Assembly (NCBI GenBank): GCA_937874275.1 | Contig: CALNAU010000237.1 | Location: 1 to 17,247 of the forward strand | From: an uncultured Clostridia bacterium | Lineage (GTDB): Bacteria; Bacillota; Clostridia; Christensenellales; Aristaeellaceae | Reading direction: 5' to 3' | Length of the DNA: 17,247 nucleotides | The notes under the pieces: generated by a model | What the model was told of the DNA's origin: nothing | What the model saw: only the letters and a program-made list of their open reading frames with translations | Databases searched by the model: none | Program-made: the position numbers and the translations under genes | Part shown: positions 1 to 7,475 of the stretch, one piece after another | Layout of the letters: every line of letters starts with the position of its first letter | Position numbering within the stretch: position 1 is the stretch's first letter

Positions 1-86
1 GCGACCACCAGAAGCAGCCGCTGCAACGCGGTACTTCCACGGAATACGGTTCGCCTTCTTGGTCTGTAGCGGCGGCCTCCTGCCAT
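1..86 (-). CDS. N-terminal fragment of an unidentified membrane or exported protein (runs off left edge)
   Basis: An open frame starts at an ATG (86-84) and stays open to the window edge, giving 28 codons. A GGGAGG ribosome site lies at 98-103, 11 nt upstream, and a promoter with a perfect TATAAT lies at 120-148. The visible residues are an Arg-rich stretch (RRYRPRRR) followed by the beginning of a hydrophobic run (LQRLLLVV). This is the usual layout of a cytoplasmic positive patch ahead of a signal anchor or transmembrane helix. The family cannot be recognised from so little sequence. The gene is divergent from xpt. The call rests on promoter, ribosome site and N-terminal character, not on homology. 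Confidence 0.6.
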   Translation of the reverse strand, partial: MAGGRRYRPRRRTVFRGSTALQRLLLVV

Positions 87-119
87 CAGCCTGTCAACCT
101 CCCAATATTGATGTTGTCC

Positions 120-148
120 ATTATATATCGGGATAGCGAGAAACGCAA
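120..148 (-). promoter_or_regulatory. Sigma-A-type promoter of the left-edge gene
   Basis: On the minus strand the -35 is TTGCGT (143-148) and the -10 is a perfect TATAAT (120-125), with a 17-bp spacer. The predicted start near 113 gives a leader of about 27 nt containing GGGAGG. Confidence 0.6.
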
Positions 149-187
149 TTTGTCCCAAACATTCACATCCAATGTCCACTTTGCCTG

Positions 188-216
188 TTGCAAGTGCGCC
201 CTAAAAACTGTATAAT
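188..216 (+). promoter_or_regulatory. Sigma-A-type promoter of xpt
   Basis: TTGCAA (188-193), a 17-bp spacer and a perfect TATAAT (211-216). The predicted start near 223 leaves only about 36 nt before the xpt ATG. That is too short for a purine riboswitch, so control probably acts at the promoter. Confidence 0.75.
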
Positions 217-258
217 CAAATTGGTTTTCATTTTAATGTTCGTGTTTTGGAGGGTAAG

Positions 259-846
259 ATGCAGGCGCTCATCGACGCAATCCGCAGCCAGGGCCGTGGC
301 ATCGGCAGTGAAATTGTCAAGGTTGACAGTTTCCTCAACCACCGGCTGGATACCGGGCTGCTGTTTGAGATGGGCCAAGCTTTTGCCCAGCGCTATGCCG
401 GGGATAAGCCCGACCTGGTGCTGACGGTGGAGGCCTCGGGCATTGCCCTGGCCCTGGCTACTGCGCACGCGTTGGGCGACATACCCGTGGTGTTTGCCAA
501 AAAAGCCCCCGCAGCCAATCAAAGCGGCGACATGGCGGAGGAAAAAATCTACAGTTTCACCCATGGGCACGAATGCCACATCCGGGTGGACCTGCGCTAC
601 ATCCCAGCAGGCGCCAAGGTGCTGATTGTGGATGATTTCCTGGCCAACGGCGAAGCCCTGCGCGGGCTGATTGCCATTCTGAAGCGTGCCCAGGCGCAGC
701 TTATTGGCGTGGGTATCGCGATTGAAAAAGGATTCCAGCCCGGCGGACAGAAAATCCGCGCGATGGGCATTCCCCTGCTGTCACTGGCGGTGATTGAGGA
801 AATACGAGATGGGCACATCCGGTTCCAAGACACCGTTCAGCAATAA
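259..846 (+). CDS. xpt: Xanthine phosphoribosyltransferase
   Basis: Cytosolic enzyme that joins xanthine to PRPP to make XMP in purine salvage. The product is 195 residues, almost the same as the roughly 194 of Bacillus subtilis Xpt. The PRPP-binding motif VLIVDDFLANGEA is at residues 121-133. The N-terminal KVDSFLNH segment (21-28) and the VEASGIALA loop (57-65) also match Xpt as I know it. The ATG at 259 is chosen over an in-frame TTG at 247, because GGAGGG (249-254) sits just ahead of the ATG and overlaps that TTG. The gene is first in a salvage cluster, 20 nt ahead of a nucleoside-binding protein and probably co-transcribed with it. Unlike many xpt genes it has no guanine riboswitch in its leader. 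Confidence 0.93.
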   Translation: MQALIDAIRSQGRGIGSEIVKVDSFLNHRLDTGLLFEMGQAFAQRYAGDKPDLVLTVEASGIALALATAHALGDIPVVFAKKAPAANQSGDMAEEKIYSFTHGHECHIRVDLRYIPAGAKVLIVDDFLANGEALRGLIAILKRAQAQLIGVGIAIEKGFQPGGQKIRAMGIPLLSLAVIEEIRDGHIRFQDTVQQ

Positions 847-866
847 ATAATCGTCTGGAGGAAACT

Positions 867-1976
867 ATGATTAAAAAAGCGTGGTCCATCATCCTGACCC
901 TGGTGCTCACCCTGGCCCTGCTGCCCGCCATGGCTGAAACTGCCTCGGCCATCCCGCCTGTCAAACTGGAAGAACTCAAGGTTGGCGCCGTGTTCATCGG
1001 CCCCAAGGATGACGGTTTCACCGGCGCCCATTACAACGGCATCGAAGGCATGAAGACCACGCTTGCCCTGACCGACGAGCAGATTCTGTACAAGTTCAAC
1101 GTGCCCGAGAACTCTGAGTGCGAGAATGCCCTGCGCGAGCTGGTGGACGCCGGCTGCCACATCATTTTCGGCAACTCCTGGGGCTATATGAACTACATGG
1201 AAGAGCTGGCCGAGGAATACCCTGAGGTCGTTTTCTCCCATTGCTCGGGCTACAAGAACAACGGCGTCAACTTCAACAACTACTTTGGCCGCATCTATCA
1301 GGCCCGTTATCTGGCCGGTATCGCCGCCGGCCTGAAGACCACCACCAACAAGGTGGGTTATGTGGCCGCATGGCCGGATAACGCCGAGGTCAACGGCGGC
1401 ATCAACGCCTTTGCCCTGGGCATCCAGTCCGTCAACCCGGACGCTGTGGTCTATGTGAAGTACATCAACTCCTGGGGCGACCCCACGCTGGAGAAGCAGA
1501 CCGCCGAAGCCCTGCTGTCGCTGGACTGCGACGTCATCGCCCAGCACGTGGACAGCGCCATGCCCCAAATCGCCGCTGAGGAAGCCGCCAAGTTTGGCTG
1601 CGGCTACAACACCGACATGTCCGTCGAAGCCCCCAACGCCCACCTCACCGCCCCCATCTGGCATTGGTCCAGCGTCTACACCGCCGAGGTGCAGGACCTC
1701 ATTGAGGGCAAATGGCAGCCGGTCAACTACTTCCTGGGGCTGAAGGAGAACATGGTGGACATCTCCCCCTTGACCAAGAATGTGGCCGAAGGCACCGCTG
1801 AAAAGATTGAGGAAGCCCGCGCCAAGATTGTCTCCGGCGAGTGGGACGTCTTCACCGGCCCCATCTACAGCAACACCGATGAACTGGTCGTCAAGGAAGG
1901 CGAGAGCCTGGCCGACGGCGACATCACCGGCGGCCTGATGACCAACCTGCTCATCAAAGGCGTAGAGGTGAAATAA
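867..1976 (+). CDS. BMP-family (PnrA-like) substrate-binding protein of a nucleoside ABC transporter
   Basis: Extracytoplasmic receptor that should hand nucleosides to the permeases encoded downstream. It has 369 residues. An N-terminal signal peptide (MIKK followed by a hydrophobic run to about residue 20) leads into the BMP fold, with conserved stretches such as KVGYVAAWPDNAEVNGGINAF and the SWGDP segment. GGAGG (857-861) lies 5 nt before the ATG. BMP proteins of Gram-positives are normally lipoproteins, but here there is no lipobox cysteine. The possible cleavage sites are AMA (21-23) and ASA (26-28), as for signal peptidase I. A strong terminator follows, so receptor mRNA could be made in excess over transporter mRNA. 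The family call is firm; purine nucleosides as ligand are inferred from neighbours. Confidence 0.9.
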   Translation: MIKKAWSIILTLVLTLALLPAMAETASAIPPVKLEELKVGAVFIGPKDDGFTGAHYNGIEGMKTTLALTDEQILYKFNVPENSECENALRELVDAGCHIIFGNSWGYMNYMEELAEEYPEVVFSHCSGYKNNGVNFNNYFGRIYQARYLAGIAAGLKTTTNKVGYVAAWPDNAEVNGGINAFALGIQSVNPDAVVYVKYINSWGDPTLEKQTAEALLSLDCDVIAQHVDSAMPQIAAEEAAKFGCGYNTDMSVEAPNAHLTAPIWHWSSVYTAEVQDLIEGKWQPVNYFLGLKENMVDISPLTKNVAEGTAEKIEEARAKIVSGEWDVFTGPIYSNTDELVVKEGESLADGDITGGLMTNLLIKGVEVK

Positions 1977-1989
1977 CTTTTCCTGCTTA

Positions 1990-2020
1990 GGGGCTGCCGC
2001 TTTCATTCGGCAGCCCCTTT
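1990..2020 (+). terminator. Rho-independent terminator after the binding-protein gene
   Basis: A perfect 10-bp GC-rich stem, GGGGCTGCCG (1990-1999) with CGGCAGCCCC (2008-2017), has an 8-nt loop and is followed by TTTCTATAT. It separates xpt and the receptor from the transporter genes and may be partly read through. Confidence 0.85.
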
Positions 2021-2027
2021 CTATATC

Positions 2028-2056
2028 TTGATTTTTCGCGCCATCTTCTGCATAAT
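2028..2056 (+). promoter_or_regulatory. Promoter of the ATPase-permease-kinase operon
   Basis: TTGATT (2028-2033), 17-bp spacer, CATAAT (2051-2056). It lies directly behind the terminator, with a predicted start near 2063 and a leader of about 24 nt. Confidence 0.6.
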
Positions 2057-2086
2057 CGACCCATCAATCAGTTGAGAGGAAGTGCC

Positions 2087-3595
2087 ATGACAGAGCCATC
2101 CACTGCCATCTCCCTGCGCGGGCTGACCAAGGCCTTTGGCCCGGTCATCGCCAACGATAGCATCGACCTGGATGTCCATCACGGTGAAATCCTGGCCTTG
2201 CTGGGCGAGAATGGGTCGGGCAAAACCACGCTGATGAATATGCTGTCGGGCATCTATCAGCCGGACGCCGGCAGCATTTTAATCGGCGGCAAGCCCGTCA
2301 GCATCCGCTCGCCCAAGGACGCCATATCGCTTGGCATCGGCATGATTCACCAGCATTTCAAGCTGGTGGATTTGTTCAGCGCGAGGGAGAATATACTGCT
2401 CGGGCACAGCGCCAAGGGCGGCTTGTCGCCCGACGCGGTGTGTGAAAAGCTCGGGTTGAAGGCAGACCTCAACAAAAAAGTGTATAACATGTCGGTGTCG
2501 GAAAAGCAGACGGTGGAAATCCTCAAGGTGCTTACCCGCGGCGCGGACATCCTCATTTTGGATGAACCCACCGCCGTGCTAACCCCGCAGGAGATTGAGG
2601 CGCTGTTTGATATTCTCCGCGTGATGAAGCAGGAAGGCCGTGCCATCGTCATCATCACCCACAAGCTGGAGGAGGTGATGGACATCTCCGACCGCGTGGC
2701 GGTGCTGCACAAGGGCAAGAATGTGGGCACCATCGAAACCGCGCAGGCGGACCGCTTTGTACTGACCGAGATGATGGTGGGCCGACGGGTGGATTTGAAC
2801 ATCCAGCGCGTACCGGCGCGGGTGGGCGATACGATTCTTGATATTCACCAGCTGTGCGTCACCGGCACCGATGGGCATCAGGAACTGCAAAACGTCAGTT
2901 TCACCCTGCGGGCGGGCGAGATACTGGGCATCGCGGGCGTGGCCGGTTCCGGTCAGAAGGCGCTGTGCGAGGCCATCGCCGGGCTGCAGGAGGTATCGGG
3001 TGGCAGCATCCTACTGGATGGTAAGCGCATCGACGGGCTCAGCCCGCGGGAAATCATCCAGCGCGGCGTGTCCCTGGCCTTTATCCCCGAGGACCGCCTG
3101 GGCATGGGGCTGGTGGGCAGCATGAACATCCCCGACAACCTGCTGCTCAAAAGCTACCGCGACCAAAGCGGCGCCTTCCTCAGCCGCAAGGAGGCCCGGG
3201 AGGAGGCGCGGGAGATGGTGCAGCGGCTGGATATCGCGACCCCCAGCCTGACCATCCCGGTGCGCAAATTATCCGGCGGCAACGTACAAAAGGTGCTGCT
3301 GGGGCGGGAAATCAACCTCTCCCCCCGCGTGCTGATTACCGCCTACCCGGTGCGCGGGTTGGATATCGGGGCCAGCATGCGCATCTACGACATGCTCAAC
3401 GAGCAAAAACAAAAGGGCGTTGGCGTGCTGTTTATCGGGGAGGATTTGGACGTGCTGCTAAGCCTTTGCGACCGCATTGCCGTGCTGTCCTCAGGGCGGC
3501 TGACCGCCATTGTGGATAGCAAGTTTGCCACCAAGCAGCTGCTGGGCATGAAGATGACAGGGCTGACCACCGACAAGGAGGATGCCTATGCCTAA
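2087..3595 (+). CDS. Nucleoside ABC transporter ATP-binding protein with two nucleotide-binding domains (NupO/YufO-like)
   Basis: ATP-hydrolysing subunit of an importer, 502 residues with tandem nucleotide-binding domains. Domain 1 has Walker A GENGSGKTT (40-48), Q-loop Gln89, signature SVSEKQ (136-141), Walker B ILILDEP with Asp159/Glu160, and switch His192. Domain 2 is asymmetric. Its Walker A is degenerate (GVAGSGQKA, 284-292) and its signature is intact (LSGGNVQ, 395-401). Its Walker B region reads VLITAYPVRGLD without the usual Asp-Glu pair, and the switch position reads GED instead of His. Such asymmetry is usual in the nucleoside/sugar double-domain ATPases. The ATG at 2087 is preferred to the in-frame TTG at 2072, because GAGGA (2076-2080) lies 6 nt before the ATG. 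It overlaps the next gene by 8 nt. Confidence 0.93.
   Translation: MTEPSTAISLRGLTKAFGPVIANDSIDLDVHHGEILALLGENGSGKTTLMNMLSGIYQPDAGSILIGGKPVSIRSPKDAISLGIGMIHQHFKLVDLFSARENILLGHSAKGGLSPDAVCEKLGLKADLNKKVYNMSVSEKQTVEILKVLTRGADILILDEPTAVLTPQEIEALFDILRVMKQEGRAIVIITHKLEEVMDISDRVAVLHKGKNVGTIETAQADRFVLTEMMVGRRVDLNIQRVPARVGDTILDIHQLCVTGTDGHQELQNVSFTLRAGEILGIAGVAGSGQKALCEAIAGLQEVSGGSILLDGKRIDGLSPREIIQRGVSLAFIPEDRLGMGLVGSMNIPDNLLLKSYRDQSGAFLSRKEAREEAREMVQRLDIATPSLTIPVRKLSGGNVQKVLLGREINLSPRVLITAYPVRGLDIGASMRIYDMLNEQKQKGVGVLFIGEDLDVLLSLCDRIAVLSSGRLTAIVDSKFATKQLLGMKMTGLTTDKEDAYA
3575..3581 (+). promoter_or_regulatory. Ribosome site that fixes the start of the first permease
   Basis: AAGGAGG directly touches an ATG at 3582 but is 6 nt from a second in-frame ATG at 3588. 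Normal spacing therefore selects 3588. Confidence 0.7.
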
Positions 3596-4685
3596 CCGCG
3601 CTGCCTTGTTTGACCGCCTGCATGTGGTGCAGCGGGGCGAGCTGACCCCCGCACGCACCTGGGCCTACCGCCTGTTGGCGGTGCTGGGCGCCTTGATGAT
3701 CGGCGGTCTGTTGCTGCTATTCCTGGGGCTCAACCCCTTCAGCGTATACGGCACCATGCTGCGCGGTGCTTTGGGCAGCGCCGGTATGCAAAAGGAAACG
3801 CTCAAGCTGATGATTCCCCTGTGCCTGGCGACGCTGGGCGTGGCGCTGGCCTTCAAAATGCGTTTCTGGAACATCGGTGGGGAAGGACAAATCTGCGCGG
3901 GCGCAATCGCGGCCAGCTATTTTGCCTATTTTCACAACGGTCTGCCCCGCTGGATGCTGCTCATCGTGATGGCGCTGGCCGCCATTGTGGCAGGCGGCTT
4001 GTGGGGACTGGTGCCCGCGTACTTTAAGACACGCTTTGGCACCAATGAGACGCTGTTTACGCTGATGCTCAACTACATCGTGATGTACTTCATCACCTAC
4101 CTGCGTGAAGGCCCCTGGCGCGACCCACAGGGCGGCTTTGCCGCCATGCCCCGCTTCGCCAAGCAGGCGCGCCTGCCCGAGGTGCCCTTCCCCGGTGTGG
4201 GCAATGTGCACATCGGGTGGATTGTGATGCTGGTGATGGTGGCCTTCCTGTTCATCTACCTGCGCCACACCAAGCAAGGATATGAGCTGACCGTGGTGGG
4301 CGAGAACGAGATGACCGCCCGCTATGCCGGTATGCCGGTCAAAAAAATCGTGATGCGCACCATGTTCCTCAGCGCCGGTATCTGCGGCCTGGTGGGCATG
4401 CTGCAGGTGGCAGGGCCAGACCGCCAGCTGACGGATGCTGTCGCCAATGGGCGTGGGTTTACGGCGGTCTCGGTCGCCTGGCTGGCGCGGCTGTCACCGG
4501 TGGGCATCCTCATCGTGTCCTTCCTGTTTAGTGTGCTGCAAAAGGGATGCAGCATGATGCAGACCGAGTATCGCATCCCCGCCTCCATGTCCGATATCCT
4601 GCAGGGTGTGATTCTGTTCTTCGTGCTGGGCAGCGAGTTCTTTATCCGCTACCGCATTGCCCTGAGGAAGGAGGCCCGCGCATGA
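3588..4685 (+). CDS. Nucleoside ABC transporter permease 1 (NupP/YufP-like)
   Basis: Integral membrane half of the importer channel, 365 residues, of the branched-chain-type permease family (BPD_transp_2). After a polar N-terminus of about 25 residues there is a long hydrophobic helix (about 27-48). Further hydrophobic segments lie at about 72-90, 102-116, 121-145 and 155-172, with more in the C-terminal half. The family hallmark FWNIGGEGQ is at 93-101, followed by the GTNETLFTLMLNY helix. Translation is coupled on both sides: an 8-nt overlap with the ATPase gene and an ATGA overlap with the second permease. It forms a heterodimer with the next product by family precedent. Confidence 0.92.
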   Translation: MPNRAALFDRLHVVQRGELTPARTWAYRLLAVLGALMIGGLLLLFLGLNPFSVYGTMLRGALGSAGMQKETLKLMIPLCLATLGVALAFKMRFWNIGGEGQICAGAIAASYFAYFHNGLPRWMLLIVMALAAIVAGGLWGLVPAYFKTRFGTNETLFTLMLNYIVMYFITYLREGPWRDPQGGFAAMPRFAKQARLPEVPFPGVGNVHIGWIVMLVMVAFLFIYLRHTKQGYELTVVGENEMTARYAGMPVKKIVMRTMFLSAGICGLVGMLQVAGPDRQLTDAVANGRGFTAVSVAWLARLSPVGILIVSFLFSVLQKGCSMMQTEYRIPASMSDILQGVILFFVLGSEFFIRYRIALRKEARA

Positions 4686-5647
4686 CTTTCTTAGACCAAC
4701 TGCTGGCGTTCCTCTACGCCGCCATTCTGGCCAGCGTGCCGCTGCTGTATGGCACACTGGGCGAGATACTGATTGAAAAAAGCGGCAACCTCAACTTGGG
4801 TGTGGAGGGCATGATGTACCTGGGGGCCATCATCGGCTTCCTGGCTGCCTTTCTGATGGAAAGCGCAGTATTGGCCCTGCTGTTCGCCTTCCTGGCGGGC
4901 ATGGCGGGGGCAGCCCTGTACGCCTTTATTACCGTCACCCTCAAGGCCAATCAAAACGTGACCGGCCTGACACTCACCATCTTTGGCACGGGTGTGGCCA
5001 ACTTCATCGGCGAATCGCTCAAGGAGAATTACCCCGCTGGGTCCGTTGTGGTGGCCGATGGTGTCAAGCGGGCACTTTTGCCGCTGGATATGGGCGCGCT
5101 GAGCGATATCCCGGTGATTGGTCGGCTGCTCTTCAGCCACTCCATCCTCACGTATCTGGTCATCCTCATTGCCATCGGCATGAGCCTGTACTTCAACCGC
5201 ACGCGCCAGGGCCTCAACCTGCGCTCGGTCGGTGAAAACCCGGCTGCCGCGGACGCGGTTGGCATCAACGTGAGCCGGTACAAGTACATTCACATTCTGC
5301 TGGGCGGCGGCATCTGCGGGCTGGGCGGTGCGTATATTTCTCTGGTCACCGCGGTGGGCAACTGGCAGCCCAACATCGTGGGCGGGCAGGGCTGGATTGC
5401 GCTGGCGCTGGTCATCTTCTCCTCCTGGAGCCCGTTGAAGGCCATCTTAGGTGCTTTGATATTCGGCGCGCTGAGCGTGCTGCGTCTGTACATCCCCAAG
5501 GAGGTCATCGACATTCCCGGCGCCATCTTCTCCATGCTGCCGTTTGTGGTGACGTGCCTGGTGCTGGTCATTTCGTCCATCCGCATGCGCAGGGAAAACC
5601 AGCAGCCCGCAGGGTGCGGCATCAACTACTTCCGGGAGGAACGCTGA
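4682..5647 (+). CDS. Nucleoside ABC transporter permease 2 (NupQ/YufQ-like)
   Basis: Second membrane subunit, 321 residues, same family as the previous gene. The family hallmark here is NLNLGVEGMM (36-45), close to the N-terminus, because this partner lacks the long N-terminal extension of permease 1. Several hydrophobic helices follow to a short basic tail. The ATG at 4682 overlaps the preceding stop (ATGA) and has AAGGAGG at 4668-4674, 7 nt upstream. The frame is open further upstream, but that part would lie inside permease 1 and has no ribosome site. Its stop shares a base with the ATG of the kinase gene. Confidence 0.92.
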   Translation: MTFLDQLLAFLYAAILASVPLLYGTLGEILIEKSGNLNLGVEGMMYLGAIIGFLAAFLMESAVLALLFAFLAGMAGAALYAFITVTLKANQNVTGLTLTIFGTGVANFIGESLKENYPAGSVVVADGVKRALLPLDMGALSDIPVIGRLLFSHSILTYLVILIAIGMSLYFNRTRQGLNLRSVGENPAAADAVGINVSRYKYIHILLGGGICGLGGAYISLVTAVGNWQPNIVGGQGWIALALVIFSSWSPLKAILGALIFGALSVLRLYIPKEVIDIPGAIFSMLPFVVTCLVLVISSIRMRRENQQPAGCGINYFREER

Positions 5648-6207
5648 TGCATCCCCTGCTGGAGGCCATTGACGCGCTGATGGGCGTGACCGCCCCGCTG
5701 GTGGCCATCGACGGCCCATGCGCCGGCGGCAAGAGCACCCTGGCCAAGCGCCTGAAGGAGCTGTATCCGGAAGCTGCCGTGTACCACATGGACGATTTCT
5801 TTTTGCAGCCAACAATGCGCACCCCGGAGCGTCTGGCCGAGCCCGGCGGCAATGTGGACAGGGAGCGCTTTTTGCGGGAGGTATTAATCCCCCTGTCCCA
5901 GGGCGTACCCTTCACCTACCATGTGTACGACTGCCAGCGCGACAGCCTGGCCCCGGTGCAGGCAAGCCCGGCGCCGCTCTCCATCATCGAAGGGGCCTAC
6001 AGCCTTCATCCCGACCTGCGCGACCATTACGACCTCAAGGTATTTCTGGATGTACCCCCGGATGAGCAAATCAAGCGCATACTGGTGCGCAATGGGGAAC
6101 GTATGGCCCAGCGATTCTTCCGCGAGTGGATTCCCATGGAAAACGCGTATTTTGACGCCTTCTCCGTCCGGGAAGCAAGCGATCTGGTGCTTGGCAGCAG
6201 CGAATAA
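5647..6207 (+). CDS. Uridine-kinase-like P-loop nucleoside kinase
   Basis: Probable cytosolic kinase that phosphorylates an imported nucleoside, 186 residues. Walker A GPCAGGKST is at 23-31. A DDFF motif (49-52), where an Asp could bind the nucleoside or magnesium, is followed by the RTPERLAEPGGNVDRERF segment typical of short uridine-kinase-like proteins of Clostridia. IIEGAYSLHP is at 113-122 and an Arg-containing lid-like region RNGERMAQRFFREW at 148-161. It is shorter than classical Udk (about 210 residues). The start lies at an overlapping TGATG, with GGGAGGA (5634-5640) 6 nt upstream. Position at the end of the importer operon supports phosphorylation trapping of the substrate. The exact nucleoside is unknown; dephospho-cofactor kinases share the fold. 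Confidence 0.75.
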   Translation: MHPLLEAIDALMGVTAPLVAIDGPCAGGKSTLAKRLKELYPEAAVYHMDDFFLQPTMRTPERLAEPGGNVDRERFLREVLIPLSQGVPFTYHVYDCQRDSLAPVQASPAPLSIIEGAYSLHPDLRDHYDLKVFLDVPPDEQIKRILVRNGERMAQRFFREWIPMENAYFDAFSVREASDLVLGSSE

Positions 6208-6220
6208 CTCATAGAAACTG

Positions 6221-6253
6221 CAAAGGCGCGCCCCGAAGCGGAGCGCGCCTTTG
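6221..6253. terminator. Bidirectional terminator between convergent genes
   Basis: A perfect 11-bp inverted repeat, CAAAGGCGCGC (6221-6231) with GCGCGCCTTTG (6243-6253), encloses an 11-nt loop. It lies between two convergent stop codons. The T tract is short on both strands, so efficiency is uncertain. Confidence 0.65.
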
Positions 6254-6271
6254 CGATGGATAGTCGTTCAG

Positions 6272-7339
6272 CTATTTCACCGCGGCCTGCTGCAAAAACT
6301 GCGCAATCGCCATCAAAGCGTTGGGGCCAAAGCGGGCGTCGCTGTGGCTGCCGTCGACCTCCAGATAGGTGCCGTTGGGGTATTCCTTGGCCAGGCGCTG
6401 TGCCTGCTCCACCGGAATCATGCGGTCATTCTTGGCGCCGATAACCAGCGTTTTGGCCTCTGTCTCCCTGGCGTACAGCTTGTTCTGATACTTGTTGCGC
6501 ACCAGGAACTCCAGAAAGTTGGGCAGAATGTTGGCATCCATCACGCCATTAATCAGCTCCCGGCCGTCATAGAAGGGTGCCATCAGAACCAAGCCGGCGG
6601 GCTCCTTTTCGGCGGCCAAGCGCGCGGCAGGACCGGTGCCCAGGCTCCACCCGGCCAGCACAATGCGCTGCGGGTCTACATCCGGGCGGGCAGCCATATG
6701 GTCCCACACGGCCAAGGCCATGCGGTAGATGTTGTCGTCGCCGGGCTGTCCCTGGCTTTGTCCATAGCCTGGGTTATCCACCATCAGCACATTGTAGCCG
6801 TTGAACAACTGACCGGCTTGCGCGGTGCCCGCGATGCTGCTCATGGAGCTGGCCGCGAACTCGCCATTGCCGCCGAAGTAGATGACCAGCCCGGCGCGGT
6901 CGGGCGCGTTCTTCCACAGCCAGCCGTGATAGGTCTGCCTGGCACGGTCAGACACGGTGATTTCCTCCATGCCTGCCATCGCCTTCACTTTTGCTTCGTC
7001 GGCGGCGTCATAGTGCGCGGTCTGGTACATCATTTCGTTTTGCAGGTTCCACACGATGCCGCCCACCGCGATGCCCAGCGACAAGACGATAATCAGCAGC
7101 CAGCGCAGAAAGTTTTTGATGCTGCGCCCGGGGCGGTTGGCCGGAAACACCATCAGCACAAACACCGCCAGCGCCACCAGCGCGAAAACGATGTAGTACG
7201 GCATGGACATGGCCGTCGCATTGAACATGCGCTTGAGCACCATATCGCCCAAATAAAGCAGGCCGACAGCCACCGCGCCCGCGAATATCAAAGAGCCCAG
7301 GGTTCTGAACACGGATACGCCCCGACGTTTTCCCGACAT
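6272..7339 (-). CDS. Membrane-anchored alpha/beta hydrolase
   Basis: Serine hydrolase of unknown substrate, 355 residues. Three hydrophobic helices lie at the N-terminus (about 11-35, 47-66 and 78-98), followed by an alpha/beta-hydrolase domain. Seen there are an oxyanion-loop FGGNGE (155-160), a DNPGYGQS strand turn, and the nucleophile elbow GWSLGTG with Ser232. A candidate acid is Asp305 (GAKNDRMIP) and a candidate histidine is His332 (DGSHSD). The family resembles BAAT/YheT-like or BEM46-type membrane hydrolases. The ATG at 7339 is chosen; GGAGG (7351-7355) is 11 nt away, which is rather far. A GTG at 7357 would extend the protein by 6 residues but has no ribosome site. It has its own promoter, divergent from the sigma gene. 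Confidence 0.85.
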   Translation of the reverse strand: MSGKRRGVSVFRTLGSLIFAGAVAVGLLYLGDMVLKRMFNATAMSMPYYIVFALVALAVFVLMVFPANRPGRSIKNFLRWLLIIVLSLGIAVGGIVWNLQNEMMYQTAHYDAADEAKVKAMAGMEEITVSDRARQTYHGWLWKNAPDRAGLVIYFGGNGEFAASSMSSIAGTAQAGQLFNGYNVLMVDNPGYGQSQGQPGDDNIYRMALAVWDHMAARPDVDPQRIVLAGWSLGTGPAARLAAEKEPAGLVLMAPFYDGRELINGVMDANILPNFLEFLVRNKYQNKLYARETEAKTLVIGAKNDRMIPVEQAQRLAKEYPNGTYLEVDGSHSDARFGPNALMAIAQFLQQAAVK

Positions 7340-7378
7340 TGTCCAAACATCCTCCACTTGGTTTCATTTTACCAAATA

Positions 7379-7407
7379 ATTATACCCATCCCGCCGTATT
7401 TGAGCAA
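7379..7407 (-). promoter_or_regulatory. Promoter of the hydrolase gene
   Basis: Minus-strand TTGCTC (7402-7407), 17-bp spacer, perfect TATAAT (7379-7384). Predicted start is near 7372, giving a leader of about 32 nt. Confidence 0.65.
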
Positions 7408-7427
7408 GCAGACCACCACCTCCCGCC

Positions 7428-7456
7428 TTGACGGGTATGAAGGACCTGCCTATACT
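7428..7456 (+). promoter_or_regulatory. Promoter of the ECF sigma operon
   Basis: TTGACG (7428-7433), 17-bp spacer, TATACT (7451-7456). This is a near-consensus housekeeping promoter with a predicted start near 7463 and a leader of about 94 nt. It is divergent from the hydrolase promoter, with 20 bp between the two -35 boxes. Confidence 0.7.
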
Positions 7457-7475
7457 GAGGCGGATGACCATGCAT

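Noticed and set aside
217..258. Purine riboswitch ahead of xpt
   Set aside because: The predicted leader is only about 36 nt and lacks the conserved three-way junction core and paired loops.
837..2006. A 389-codon open frame on the minus strand opposite the receptor gene
   Set aside because: It is antisense to a clear BMP-family gene, has an odd His/Gly/Val-rich composition, no ribosome site and no recognisable family. Such frames arise from high GC at third positions.
4547..4681. Upstream extension of permease 2 by 45 codons
   Set aside because: The extension lies wholly inside permease 1 and lacks a ribosome site. The ATG at 4682 has AAGGAGG and the usual hydrophobic N-terminus.
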